The translations under genes and the position numbers were made by a program. Shown one piece after another: positions 29,215 to 41,124 of a DNA stretch of 64,000 bases (position 1 is the stretch's first letter; every line of letters begins with the position of its first letter). This DNA is from Gammaproteobacteria bacterium (GTDB taxonomy: Bacteria; Pseudomonadota; Gammaproteobacteria; Diplorickettsiales; Diplorickettsiaceae). The stretch lies in assembly GCA_005877695.1 (NCBI GenBank), contig VBOA01000007.1, forward strand, positions 198,336 through 262,335, in the 5' to 3' direction. The notes under the pieces are model-generated. The model was not told the DNA's origin. It made no database searches and saw only the letters and a program-made list of their open reading frames with translations.

Positions 29215-30416
29215 ATGGCTTTAATTGGGATCAAAGATTTAGATTTACAAAACAAACGTGTTCTTATTAGGGAAGATTTTAATGTGCCTTTAGATAAAGG
29301 CACTATTACCAGTGATGCACGTATCTTAGCAACATTGCCAACCATCCAATACAATACGCTTTAAAAAAAGGCGCTGCAGTTATTTTACTTTCCCATCTTG
29401 ATAGACCAGTAGAAGGTCATATTACTCCCGAACTTTCTTTAGCTCCAATTGCAAAACGACTACAGGAACTATTAGGAAGGCCCGTTAGATTCATTGTTAA
29501 CTGGCTAGATGGATTTAAGATTTCTCCTGGCGAAGTTGTGTTATGTGAAAATGTTAGGTTTCAAAGAGGAGAAAAGAAAAACGATTCGGCTTTAGCTAAA
29601 AAAATTGCAGAATTAGGTGATATTTTTGTCATGGACGCATTTGCTACAGCGCATCGCAGCGAAGCTTCAACCGTGGGAGTGGCAAAGTTTTCATCTAAGG
29701 TTTGTGCAGGTTTATTGCTTATGTCAGAGATAAAAGCTTTGAATCGAGCATTGGAAAATCCAAGTAGACCTTTATTAGCTATAGTTGGTGGCGCAAAGGT
29801 TTCTTCCAAATTATTGCTGTTATCTTCTTTGCTTAACAAAGTTAACTTTTTAATTCTAGGAGGGGGAATTGCCAACACCTTTTTAGTTGCTCAAGGGTAT
29901 TCTATAGGCCGCTCTCTATTTGAGGCTGATTTAATAAATGAGGCAAAGAAACTTTTAGCTTTAGCAAAACAATTAAGTGTTGAAATTGTGCTACCTATAG
30001 ATGTTATTGTAGCTACAGAAATTACGGCTAAGGCGGTAACTAGTGTTAAAAAGATAACCGCAGTAAAAGAGAATGAAATGATTTTAGATGTTGGACCAGA
30101 GTCAGTTAAGCGTTATATTGAATATGTACATCGAGCAGCGAGTATTTTATGGAATGGTCCACTTGGCGTTTTTGAATTAGCGCCTTTTGAACAGGGAACA
30201 TCTGCTTTGAGTCTTGCTATCGCCAACAGCTCAGCGTTTTCAGTTGCAGGAGGTGGGGATACCTTAGCAGCCATCGAAAAATATGCTATTGCGGATAAAA
30301 TTTCATATATATCTACGGGCGGTGGGGCTTTTCTTGAATTTATACAAGGGGAAACTTTACCTGCTTTATCGCTATTACAAAAACGGGTAAAGAACGAGAG
30401 TAATGGAAAGATTTAA
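29215..30416 (+). pseudogene. pgk: Phosphoglycerate kinase, frameshifted by a 5-bp tandem duplication
   Basis: [49 protein letters not shown]; then, two frames over, [39 protein letters not shown]...CENVRFQRGEKKND. Sequence caAATACAATACgcttta contains AATAC twice. Confidence 0.88.
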
Positions 30417-31833
30417 ACGAACCAAAATTGTTGCTACGTTAGGCCCTGCAACTGATAAAGCGGGTGTATTAGAAGCGATGATAGCTGCAGGGTTAGATGT
30501 GGTTCGCTTGAACTTTTCACATGGGAAAGCAGAAGATCATATTAAAAGAGCTAATTATGTTCGCGAATGTGCAAAAGCTACTGGTCGAGAAATTGCTATT
30601 ATGGCAGATTTACAAGGACCAAAAATTCGAATTGCACGTTTTAAATCAGGCCCTATTTTTTTAAAAAAAGATACATTATTTATTTTAGATGCGGATTTAG
30701 ATAAAGATGCTGGGGATGAATTTTCAGTAGGTATCGACTATAAAGAATTACCCCGAGATGTTCATCGTGGAGATCTGTTATTGCTTGATGATGGGCTTTT
30801 AGTATTAAAAGTTAAAAAAATACAAAAAAATAAGATATTTTGTTTAGTAGAAGTAGGCGGAGAATTATCTAATAATAAGGGTATTAATCGGAAAGGGGGT
30901 GGACTTTCTGCTATAGCGTTAACGGATAAGGATAAAAAAGATTTAAAAGTTGCCGTAAAATTAAATGCTGATTATATTGCAATTTCTTTCCCGCGCAGTG
31001 CAGCTGATATGAATTTAGCTCGAAATTTATTAAAAAGCGCAAAAGGCGATGCAGGATTGATTGCGAAAATAGAACGTAGTGATGCCATTTCTGTAATTGA
31101 TGAAATTATTCGTGCTTCCGATGCAGTGATGGTGGCGCGTGGTGATTTAGGCGTAGAAATTGGTGATGCTGAATTACCTGCGGTGCAAAAACATATTATC
31201 CAGCGAGCACGATCCTTGGATAAAGCAGTGATTACTGCAACCCAGATGATGGAATCGATGGTTCATAATGCTATTCCTACTCGAGCAGAAGTTTTTGATG
31301 TCGCAAACGCTGTTTTAGATGGTACAGATGCAGTCATGTTATCTGCTGAAACTGCTACGGGAGATCATCCTGCTTTAGTGGTTATGGCAATGGCACGTAT
31401 TTGTTTGGGCGCGGAAAAGCAAGCTAAGACACGTGTATCGCGTCACCGCGTGGAATGTCAATTTTATCGTCCAGATGAAGCCATAGCGATGGCCGCTATG
31501 TATACCGCTAATCATTATGATATCAAGGCCATAATTGCTTTAACTGAGTCAGGCGCGACCCCATTATGGATGTCTAGAATTCGTTCAGGAATCCCCATTT
31601 ATGGTTTAGCACACAGCTTGAAAACAACACGTCGATTGGCATTGTATCGTGGAGTATATCCTTTATATTTCAACATTGATAAAGTGCATAAGGAAAATAT
31701 AGGCCAATTAGCTATTAAAGAATTAGAAAAACATGGGCTTTTACGAAAAGGAGAACGAGTTTTAATCACTTATGGAGATTTATTAAAAACTACTGGTGGT
31801 ACTAATACGCTAAAAATTTTAGAAGTAGATTAG
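30403..31833 (+). CDS. pyk: Pyruvate kinase
   Basis: RTKIVATLGPAT, VRLNFSHG, MADLQGPKIR, MVARGDLGVEIG, MLSAETATGDHP. Confidence 0.97.
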   Translation: MERFKRTKIVATLGPATDKAGVLEAMIAAGLDVVRLNFSHGKAEDHIKRANYVRECAKATGREIAIMADLQGPKIRIARFKSGPIFLKKDTLFILDADLDKDAGDEFSVGIDYKELPRDVHRGDLLLLDDGLLVLKVKKIQKNKIFCLVEVGGELSNNKGINRKGGGLSAIALTDKDKKDLKVAVKLNADYIAISFPRSAADMNLARNLLKSAKGDAGLIAKIERSDAISVIDEIIRASDAVMVARGDLGVEIGDAELPAVQKHIIQRARSLDKAVITATQMMESMVHNAIPTRAEVFDVANAVLDGTDAVMLSAETATGDHPALVVMAMARICLGAEKQAKTRVSRHRVECQFYRPDEAIAMAAMYTANHYDIKAIIALTESGATPLWMSRIRSGIPIYGLAHSLKTTRRLALYRGVYPLYFNIDKVHKENIGQLAIKELEKHGLLRKGERVLITYGDLLKTTGGTNTLKILEVD

Positions 31834-31859
31834 TTTGATTCTTATTAGTTTCCGAATTA

Positions 31860-32309
31860 TTATAATTTCATTTTTTGTTTTTTAAAACATTTATTACAAA
31901 TCCCATAAATAATTAAAGTATGATCTGTCATTTGGTAGTTAGCTTGTTTTGTAACAATCTTTTGACGTTGTTCGATAATTTTATCAACAAATTCTTCTAC
32001 TTTTCCGCATTTGATACAGACTAAATGATCATGGTGCGGACCTTGATTTAATTCAAATACTGAATATGCATCTTCAAAATTTTGGCGTTTAACTAAACCC
32101 GCGTTTTCAAACTGAGTTAATACTCGATAGACTGTGGCTAAACCTATATCTTCACCAGATTTTAATAAAGTTTGATAGATATCTTCGGCACTTAAATGGC
32201 GGGTTTTAGCTTGCTCAAGTAACTCAAGTATTTTTAACCTGGGGGCTGTTACTTTTAGACCTGCTTGGCGTAGTTGTTGATTATCCATTAGACTATCTCT
32301 AAACTCCAC
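31860..32309 (-). CDS. fur: Ferric uptake regulator
   Basis: LRQAGLKVTAPRLKILELLEQ, GLATVYRVLTQFE, GPHHDHLVCIKCGKVEEF. Confidence 0.95.
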   Translation of the reverse strand: MEFRDSLMDNQQLRQAGLKVTAPRLKILELLEQAKTRHLSAEDIYQTLLKSGEDIGLATVYRVLTQFENAGLVKRQNFEDAYSVFELNQGPHHDHLVCIKCGKVEEFVDKIIEQRQKIVTKQANYQMTDHTLIIYGICNKCFKKQKMKL

Positions 32310-32381
32310 GGTTAGTAATTAGTATGGGACGATTTTTGATTACTTAAATTTTTCTTATTGCTTTTTAACATGTTGTAGAAA

Positions 32382-32717
32382 ATGAGATTACTGGGTTTAT
32401 TTTTATTTATGAAAAAATTGCTTATTAGTTTGTTTCTTGCATTACTGATTTCTGGCTGTAATATTGTCTATAGACCAGCTATTCAGCAAGGAAATATATT
32501 GCAGCAGTCTACCATAGACCAGCTGAAACTAGGTATGACTAAGGAGCAAGTTCGCTATCTTATGGGTAGTTGCGTATTGAATCAACCTTTCCAAGCAGAT
32601 CGTCAAGATTATATTTACTTCCTTCAGCCAGGTCATGGCGAGCCTATTCAAAGACGTGTTACGCTTATTTTTTCTAAAGGACGTTTACACAATATCGAAA
32701 AATCCGCACTTAATTAG
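32382..32717 (+). CDS. bamE: Outer membrane protein assembly factor BamE (SmpA/OmlA); start probably the internal ATG at 32409
   Basis: Lipobox LISGCN, QQSTIDQLKLGMTKEQVRYLMG; divergent from fur as in other Gammaproteobacteria. Confidence 0.92.
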   Translation: MRLLGLFLFMKKLLISLFLALLISGCNIVYRPAIQQGNILQQSTIDQLKLGMTKEQVRYLMGSCVLNQPFQADRQDYIYFLQPGHGEPIQRRVTLIFSKGRLHNIEKSALN

Positions 32718-32757
32718 TAGGCATCTTAATAATGTTTAAATAAACGACTTGAACATC

Positions 32758-33045
32758 TTAAGAAGTTTTTTGGTTTTTAGCACGATTTATTCTAATTTTT
32801 TTAGGATCTACTCTAAGCGGTTGATAAATTTCTATTCTATCTCCCTGGTTTATTTGAGCATCTAGATTGCATAGCCTTCCAAAAATCCCAACTTTATTTT
32901 TGCTTAGATCGATATTTGGAAATTCTAATAAAATACCAGAAAGTTTTATGGCTGCTGAAACATTTGTATTAACAGGCACTGATATTTGGATGGATTTTTG
33001 TTGTTGGCTATCGGCAAATACCACTTCAATTTGTAAAAAGGACAT
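32758..33045 (-). CDS. rnfH: RnfH family ubiquitin-like protein
   Basis: VEVVFA, VGIFGRL, GDRIEIYQPLRVDPKKIRINRAK. Confidence 0.9.
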   Translation of the reverse strand: MSFLQIEVVFADSQQQKSIQISVPVNTNVSAAIKLSGILLEFPNIDLSKNKVGIFGRLCNLDAQINQGDRIEIYQPLRVDPKKIRINRAKNQKTS

Positions 33046-33067
33046 TTTATTTGTTTTCTAAAAAAAT

Positions 33068-33514
33068 TTAGGTTTCAAATTTACGATCTCCATAAACTTG
33101 TTTGGCACGATCAGAAAAAGCTTGTACTAAAGTGTTAGCAACTTTCTCAAAAACAGGTGAAAAAGCAATTGCCAGCAAGCGCGTAGAAAATTCAAATTCC
33201 AAATTTAAATTGATTTTAGATCCCCGAGAACTTTTTTCAAAAGACCAAAAACCTTCTAAATGTTTAAATGGACCGTTGATTAGACTAATTTCAATCAGTT
33301 TATCTTTTTGCAAACGGTTTGACGTGGTAAAGCTTTTGGATAACCCACCTCCAGTCAAAGTAAGTTGGGCCTGTATGTTATCTTCATCCTGACTAATGAC
33401 TTTACTTTCGGTACACCAAGGAAGAAATTCACTATATTTTTCAATATGATTGACGAGCTTATACATTTCTGACACGTTATAGGGTACTTCTAAAGAATGA
33501 TGAATAAATGGCAT
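33068..33514 (-). CDS. ratA: RatA/Coq10 START-like protein
   Basis: LEVPYNVSEMYKLVNHIEKYSEFLPWC, NGPFKHLEGFWSFE; adjacent to rnfH and smpB. Confidence 0.9.
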   Translation of the reverse strand: MPFIHHSLEVPYNVSEMYKLVNHIEKYSEFLPWCTESKVISQDEDNIQAQLTLTGGGLSKSFTTSNRLQKDKLIEISLINGPFKHLEGFWSFEKSSRGSKINLNLEFEFSTRLLAIAFSPVFEKVANTLVQAFSDRAKQVYGDRKFET

Positions 33515-33595
33515 ATTAAGGTTGTGGGGGACTATCGTTTCTATGTTTGCTATGCTTAATTTCTATAATTGCTAAAATATATATGAGTATATCCC

Positions 33596-34072
33596 ATGAA
33601 TTCTAAGAAAGCATTGCAAGACACTACTATTGCATTAAATAGACGGGCTCGCCATGATTACTTTATTGAACAATCTATCGAGGCTGGTTTAGTTTTGCAA
33701 GGTTGGGAGGTCAAAAGCCTTCGCAGTGGACGAGCCCAATTGACGGAAAGCTATGTGGTACTAAAAAATGGCGAGGCATGGCTTTTAGGTTGCCATATAA
33801 CACCATTGGCAACAGTATCTACTCATCATAGTCAACCCGATTCAACGCGTACGCGTAAGCTCCTGCTGAATGAACGAGAGCTGAGTAAATTTGCTGGGAG
33901 CATTATGCGTAAAGGTTATACACTGATCGCATTAAAGCTTTATTGGAAAAAAAACCGGGTTAAGCTCGAAATCGGTTTGGCGAAGGGTAAACAGGAACAT
34001 GATAAACGAGCGAGTATTAAGGAAAAAGACTGGCAGCGTGAAAAAATGCGTTTAGCGCGTTATTCAAGGTAA
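33596..34072 (+). CDS. smpB: SsrA-binding protein
   Basis: [57 protein letters not shown]. Confidence 0.97.
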   Translation: MNSKKALQDTTIALNRRARHDYFIEQSIEAGLVLQGWEVKSLRSGRAQLTESYVVLKNGEAWLLGCHITPLATVSTHHSQPDSTRTRKLLLNERELSKFAGSIMRKGYTLIALKLYWKKNRVKLEIGLAKGKQEHDKRASIKEKDWQREKMRLARYSR

Positions 34073-34159
34073 GTATTATACCTACATTCATCTTATCGAA
34101 ACATAATTTTATACAAGCCTATCGGAAAGAACCCTATAAGTGAGGTATAATAAACGCTT

Positions 34160-34573
34160 GGGGGCGACCTGGCTTCGACGTCGGTTACAAACCCTAAGGT
34201 GCATGTCGAGGACGCAACTTTGCCTCGTTAATCATGTTGTAAACTTATAGTTGCAAACGATGCTAACTATATCGCCGACAAAGGCAACGTTGCTATTGCT
34301 GCCTAATCGTAGCTAATTTAGTAACGTCCTGTACTGCCTAAACAGCAGACGGCGCCATGAACTCCATAGGCTTGTATGTGGAGGTAGTGGTCATAACTGA
34401 CAAGCTCGTAGCCTAGCCCCTTCTGAGGTGAAAGCTATTAAAACCAACCAGAATCGTCGGTCAATTTCCTGTCAATCGGAGATAGATTGATTAAACTTAA
34501 AGATTGCACTAAACATGTAGTGCCAAAGGCAGCGGACTTGCGGACGTGGGTTCGATTCCCACCGCCTCCACCA
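34160..34573 (+). ncRNA. ssrA: tmRNA
   Basis: 5' GGGGGCGACCTGGCTTCGACG pairs with 3' CGCCTCCACCA; tag ORF GCAAACGATGCTAACTATATCGCCGACAAAGGCAACGTTGCTATTGCTGCCTAA = ANDANYIADKGNVAIAA; T arm GGGTTCGATTCCC. Confidence 0.97.
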
Positions 34574-34760
34574 GATTTAAAAATTTTTTTAAGAATTTTG
34601 AGTTATCGCTCTCATACGACTTTAAGAGGGTAATCAATTCCTAAATCCTTATATGATTTCAGTTATGACCTTAGCTTAATTGACCCTATCTTATCCCTAG
34701 TGACAACCTCACTAAAAAAGAATAGACTACCGGCTCGTTAGAAAAACATGATTAATATTT

Positions 34761-35276
34761 ATGGAAAACCTGGTTGTTGTTGTCCTAGGCCTTAATGAAA
34801 ATCAGCTTACTGATCAAGTATTTCGATTAGTTGCTCATAGCGGTTGTCATATTGTCGATGCACGTGTAAATACCACGGCAACGCATATCTCTATGACCTT
34901 ATTGATAGGAGGTGCTTGGAATACCATCGCAAAATTTGAAACGCTCATAAAAAAGTATGAAGGTCAGGTTTTAGTTGCACGTACTCAGTTTCGAGGTGCT
35001 CAACCCGATAGTTTTCCTTATTCCTCTTATATTGTGGCACCTGATTTACCCGATGTTTTGGCAAAAATTACTCAATTTTTATCTGAACAAGAGGTCACTC
35101 TTTACAACCTGCATATAGAATCATATAAAGCTCCAATAACTGAAGCAGCAATGTTAGGTATATCTTTGTCTTTTGGGTTTCCAGCACACCATTTAGTAGC
35201 TGATTTTAGAGAGCATTTTATTGTTTTTTGTGATGAAAATAATTTTGATGTTGCTATGGAGCCCCAGAAAAATTAG
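34761..35276 (+). CDS. gcvR: Glycine cleavage system transcriptional repressor-like ACT protein
   Basis: Two ACT-like domains (VVVLGLNENQLTDQVFRLVAHSGCHIVDARV...); next to bcp as in other Gammaproteobacteria. Confidence 0.75.
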   Translation: MENLVVVVLGLNENQLTDQVFRLVAHSGCHIVDARVNTTATHISMTLLIGGAWNTIAKFETLIKKYEGQVLVARTQFRGAQPDSFPYSSYIVAPDLPDVLAKITQFLSEQEVTLYNLHIESYKAPITEAAMLGISLSFGFPAHHLVADFREHFIVFCDENNFDVAMEPQKN

Positions 35277-35307
35277 CTTTATTTTTTCTTAAAATAGATT
35301 TCTAACT

Positions 35308-35772
35308 ATGCCAGTTATAAACAAACCCGCGCCTGATTTTAGTTTGCCTGCTACTAGCGGTAAAATAATAAGTTTAAAAAATTTAAAGGGTAAAAATATT
35401 ATTTTGTATTTTTATCCTAAAGATTGTACCTCTGGATGTACTCAGGAAGGAAAAGACTTTACAGAAAATTATAAAAAATTTGCTTCTTTAAACACGATGA
35501 TTCTTGGAGTTTCGCGCGATAGTTTGAAACTTCATGAAAAATTTAAATCAGAACAAGAATTTCCTTTTGAATTATTATCCGATGTTGATGAAGTAGTATG
35601 TCAGTTATATGATGTATTAAAAGAAAAAATGATGTACGGTAAAAAAACACGGGGAATAGAAAGAAGTACTTTTTTGATTGATAAATTGGGTATTTTGCGT
35701 CAAGAATGGAGAAAGGTCAAAGTACCTGGTCATGTAGATGAAGTCCTGCAAACAGTGGGCGAATTAAGTTAG
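35308..35772 (+). CDS. bcp: Thioredoxin-dependent peroxiredoxin (BCP)
   Basis: APDFSLPATSGK, YFYPKDCTSGCTQEGKDF. Confidence 0.95.
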   Translation: MPVINKPAPDFSLPATSGKIISLKNLKGKNIILYFYPKDCTSGCTQEGKDFTENYKKFASLNTMILGVSRDSLKLHEKFKSEQEFPFELLSDVDEVVCQLYDVLKEKMMYGKKTRGIERSTFLIDKLGILRQEWRKVKVPGHVDEVLQTVGELS

Positions 35773-35776
35773 ATCA

Positions 35777-36853
35777 TCAGCATAATTTGTTTTTTTGAGT
35801 ATGTCCCTTTTTGTAAGACACAGCATTTAAAATTGCTTTCACCACGCTAGCCAGAGGTATAGCAAAAAATACCCCCCAAAAACCTAATAAGCCTCCGAAT
35901 ATAAGAACCGCAATAATGATGGTGACTGGATGTAAATCAACCGCTTCAGAAAATAAAAAGGGTACTAATACATTAGCGTCCAAGGTGATAATTAAAGTGT
36001 AAACAATAACGAGATAGGCAAAATGTGCGGTCCATCCCCATTCTAAAAATCCAATAATAAGAACAGGAATGGTTACCATAACGGCACCAATGTAAGGGAT
36101 AATCACCGAAATTCCAACTAATACACTAAGTAATATGGCATATTGCAGACCAAGTATTGCGAATGAGAGGTAAGTGACTATCCAAACTATCAACATTTCT
36201 AAAGCTTTTCCTCTGACATAATTACCCGTTTGGGTAAGAACTTCTGTCCAGACTTGAGAAATTAATCGACGCTTTTTAGGTAAATATTGAGACAGCCAGT
36301 TAATGATTTTTTTTTCATCGAGTAAGAAAAAATAGACTAATAATGGAACCAGTACAAAATAAATCGCAAAGGCAATAACATTGGGGATATAGCCTAACGA
36401 TGCCGATAATATTCCTTGACCAGTGTGAGTTAGCTCTGCTTTAAACTGAGTAATCCATTCTTGAATCTGACTGGCGGAGGTATAGCCCGGATAACGAATA
36501 GGGAGATAAAGGAGTAATTCTTGTCCTTTTGCTGCCATGGCGGGTACTTCGCTAATTAAATTGCTTAATTGGCGAAATAATAAAGGTAATAAGCCAACAA
36601 TTGCCAAGATAACTAAACCTACAAAGCTAATATAAACCCCTAAAACTGCAGCTATTCGAGGTAAATGAAGTTTTTCTAAAGAGCTAATTGGCCATTGCAA
36701 TAAATAGGCCATGACGATACTGACAAATACCGGAGCTAAAATTTTACCTAAAGAAGCGAATACAATGATAATAAATAACAGGAATAGCCACAAAATTGCC
36801 AATTCTGGGTCAAGAAAATATCGGTCAATCCAATTTTTAACAAGTTGCAACAT
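35777..36853 (-). CDS. AI-2E family transporter / PerM-like permease
   Basis: Multi-TM, C-terminal LHPVTIIIAVLIFGGLLGFWGVFFAIPLASVVKAIL. Confidence 0.88.
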   Translation of the reverse strand: MLQLVKNWIDRYFLDPELAILWLFLLFIIIVFASLGKILAPVFVSIVMAYLLQWPISSLEKLHLPRIAAVLGVYISFVGLVILAIVGLLPLLFRQLSNLISEVPAMAAKGQELLLYLPIRYPGYTSASQIQEWITQFKAELTHTGQGILSASLGYIPNVIAFAIYFVLVPLLVYFFLLDEKKIINWLSQYLPKKRRLISQVWTEVLTQTGNYVRGKALEMLIVWIVTYLSFAILGLQYAILLSVLVGISVIIPYIGAVMVTIPVLIIGFLEWGWTAHFAYLVIVYTLIITLDANVLVPFLFSEAVDLHPVTIIIAVLIFGGLLGFWGVFFAIPLASVVKAILNAVSYKKGHTQKNKLC

Positions 36854-37034
36854 AGGTTAAATCGCTACTTCTATGAAGTATGAGTAAATGAAGTCTATTG
36901 AACAGATGAGTTAAAGTCAAAAATATACTTTACGCTATTAAATTTTGCTGTATTTCCGCTCAAAATTTATTTCTCAGCCAAAATTAAACTGCTGCCGTAG
37001 GTTTATTCTCAACTTTTGATTTAAAAGGAAAGTT

Positions 37035-38606
37035 TTATTCCCATTCTATTGTCGCAGGGGGTTTACCCGAAATATCATAAACTACTCGAGAAATACCAGG
37101 TACTTCGTTGATAATTCGATTTGATACAGTCTCAAGTAAATGATAAGGCAGATGTGCCCAGCGAGCTGTCATAAAGTCTATAGTCTCTATCGCGCGGATT
37201 GCAATAATTGGGGCATATTGGCGAGCATCCCCAATAACTCCTACAGAGTTTACTGGTAAAAAAACACAGAACGCTTGGTTTATTTTGTTATAATAATTCT
37301 GCGTATGTAACTCTTCTTGTAAAATAAGATCAGCTTTACGCACAAGATTAATATTTTTTTGGTTAACTTCTCCTAAAACGCGGATAGCTAAACCAGGACC
37401 TGGAAAAGGATGTTTATAAATTAGCTCGGGAGGCAAACCTAATTCTAAGCCTAGTTCACATACTTCATCCTTAAATAATTCACGTAAAGGTTCTAATAAC
37501 TTAAGTTTAAGTGTATCTGGAAGTCCGCCGACATTGTGATGCGACTTAATCGCATGGGCCTTTTGAGTACTTGTTCCAGCAGACTCTATGACGTCCGAAT
37601 AGATAGTTCCTTGTGCTAGCCAAGCTATGTCAGGATGTTTATTGGCTTCAGTTTCGAATATTTCAACAAATAAATTTCCAATAATTTTACGTTTTTCTTC
37701 CGGATCAGTAATTCCTTTTAAGGCGTTGATAAAGCGCTCAGATGCATCGATTTTTACAACTGAGATATGCATATCATCAGCTAAAGCTTGTATTGCAGAG
37801 TCTTTATCGGTAATACGTAATAAACCGGTATTAACAAATACGCAGAGCAATTGTTTTCCAATTGCTTTATGTAATAATGCAGCTAAAACAGTAGAATCGA
37901 CACCACCGGAGAGTGCTAGCAAAACCTTTTCTTTTCCTACTTTTTCTTTTATTTCAGCAATTTCATGCTCTAAAATTTTAGGGGCTGTCCAGCTTGGTTG
38001 ACAATGGCAAATTTTTTCCACGAAACGAGCCAATATTTTTTTCCCTTGACACGTATGAGTTACTTCTGGATGAAACTGTAAACCATAGAAATTACGTGTT
38101 GTGTCTGCCATGCCTGCAATGGGAGTGTTTGGAGTATTTAAAATAACAACAAAACCCGGAGGTAATTGGTCAACATGATCACCATGACTCATCCAGACGT
38201 CCAGCAATGCACCTTTTTCTTTTTTGGGATTATCTTGAATATGGCTCAATAATTCAGTTTCTGCTGTTACTAAAGCAGGAGCATATCCGAATTCTCGGTT
38301 AGTACAAGAGACAACTTTACCACCGAGTTGCTCTGCCATGGTTTGCATGCCATAACAAATACCTAAAACTGGACAGCCAAAGCTAAATACGATTTTTGGT
38401 GCTCGAGGGGTAGTTTCTAAGGTCACTGTTTCAGGACCCCCGGAAAGGATGATTCCTTTAGGAGCAAAGGCTAAAATTTCCGATTCAGCAATATCATAAG
38501 GATATATTTCACAATAAATATGTAGCTCCCGGATTCGTCGAGCAATTAACGGTGAGTATTGTGAGCCAAAATCGAGAATCAGTATGCGCTCTTGAGGGAT
38601 AGTCAT
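37035..38606 (-). CDS. guaA: GMP synthase (glutamine-hydrolysing)
   Basis: [60 protein letters not shown]. Confidence 0.98.
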   Translation of the reverse strand: MTIPQERILILDFGSQYSPLIARRIRELHIYCEIYPYDIAESEILAFAPKGIILSGGPETVTLETTPRAPKIVFSFGCPVLGICYGMQTMAEQLGGKVVSCTNREFGYAPALVTAETELLSHIQDNPKKEKGALLDVWMSHGDHVDQLPPGFVVILNTPNTPIAGMADTTRNFYGLQFHPEVTHTCQGKKILARFVEKICHCQPSWTAPKILEHEIAEIKEKVGKEKVLLALSGGVDSTVLAALLHKAIGKQLLCVFVNTGLLRITDKDSAIQALADDMHISVVKIDASERFINALKGITDPEEKRKIIGNLFVEIFETEANKHPDIAWLAQGTIYSDVIESAGTSTQKAHAIKSHHNVGGLPDTLKLKLLEPLRELFKDEVCELGLELGLPPELIYKHPFPGPGLAIRVLGEVNQKNINLVRKADLILQEELHTQNYYNKINQAFCVFLPVNSVGVIGDARQYAPIIAIRAIETIDFMTARWAHLPYHLLETVSNRIINEVPGISRVVYDISGKPPATIEWE

Positions 38607-38691
38607 CTTAAGTACACTCCGTTTTTATTTGAGGTTTAATTTTAGTTTTCATATAAATTGCTAAGAATTACTTTCATAAATGATTTAACAT

Positions 38692-40170
<1,479 letters not shown>

Positions 40171-40346
40171 TTAATAAATTGCGTAGAAGGTACCTTATAC
40201 CCCCCCTCCAAGTCTAGTGGTTGGAAAATAAAAAACCATATTTGGTCCAAAGTATCTTAGCATTTATTATCTATTTTTAGTTAACTACTTGAGTTAAAAT
40301 AATTTTTTTTAGTTTAATAAATATCTCTTCAAGGAGACTGATTATT

Positions 40347-41015
40347 ATGTCCAAGGCATTACTTCAACGTAATTTAGATACTCCCGGCACAAGACTTAAA
40401 TATTTACGCTCAATTTTGCGATTGACTCGGGCGTATATAGAAAAAAAATATAAATTGCCAGAAATTACTTTGAAATCTTGGGAAAATAGTATGATCAAAA
40501 TTTCTAAAAATGGTATAAAACGCTGTGTAGCGGTCTATAAAAATGAAGGTTTAATAGTGGATGAATCTTGGATAGCTGATGGTAAAGGACTCGATCCTAC
40601 AGTTAGGCTTTCTTTAGGACATTATTTTGCAATGCCCAATGAAATTGTTAATTTACCTATCGATGCAGACGATGAAATTGCTATGATGCGAGACGCTCAA
40701 GAGTTTCGAGATCGATATGCTAATGCAGTCGTGATGATAGTTTCTAATGATGAAATGAGTCCTCAATATAGAGCCGGTGATTATGTGGGGGGACGCCTTA
40801 GACCTCGCAATGAATTTGATTCGATTATTAATAAAGATTGTATTATTTACTTGAAGGATGGCGGACAATATTTCCGACGGCTTTTTAAAGATTCTTTAGG
40901 GCGTTTTAATCTTGCTTGTTTAAATCCACTTGGGAAAACAGCAGAACCGATCATTTTTGATGCAAATATAGAATCTGCTGCACCCGTTATTTGGGTTCGA
41001 AGAAAAGATGAATAG
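40347..41015 (+). CDS. HTH/S24-like transcriptional regulator lacking catalytic Ser/Lys
   Basis: N-terminal XRE-like region (TRLKYLRSILRLTRAYIEKKYKLPEITLKSWEN), C-terminal MIVSNDEMSPQYRAGDYVGG...FRRLF. Confidence 0.7.
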   Translation: MSKALLQRNLDTPGTRLKYLRSILRLTRAYIEKKYKLPEITLKSWENSMIKISKNGIKRCVAVYKNEGLIVDESWIADGKGLDPTVRLSLGHYFAMPNEIVNLPIDADDEIAMMRDAQEFRDRYANAVVMIVSNDEMSPQYRAGDYVGGRLRPRNEFDSIINKDCIIYLKDGGQYFRRLFKDSLGRFNLACLNPLGKTAEPIIFDANIESAAPVIWVRRKDE

Positions 41016-41124
41016 GTTAATGAAAACAAGATTTTTACTGCTATAGATATAAAGGGACATATCAGGAAATATATTGTCCATAAAAATAAACTTATGAGCC
41101 TAAATTAGCAATGAGGTCCAAAAT

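Noticed and set aside
29561-29878. Minus-strand 105-aa ORF over pgk
   Set aside because: Antisense of conserved pgk sequence.
37627-38001. Plus-strand 124-aa ORF over guaA
   Set aside because: Antisense to the guaA ATP-pyrophosphatase motif; shadow ORF.
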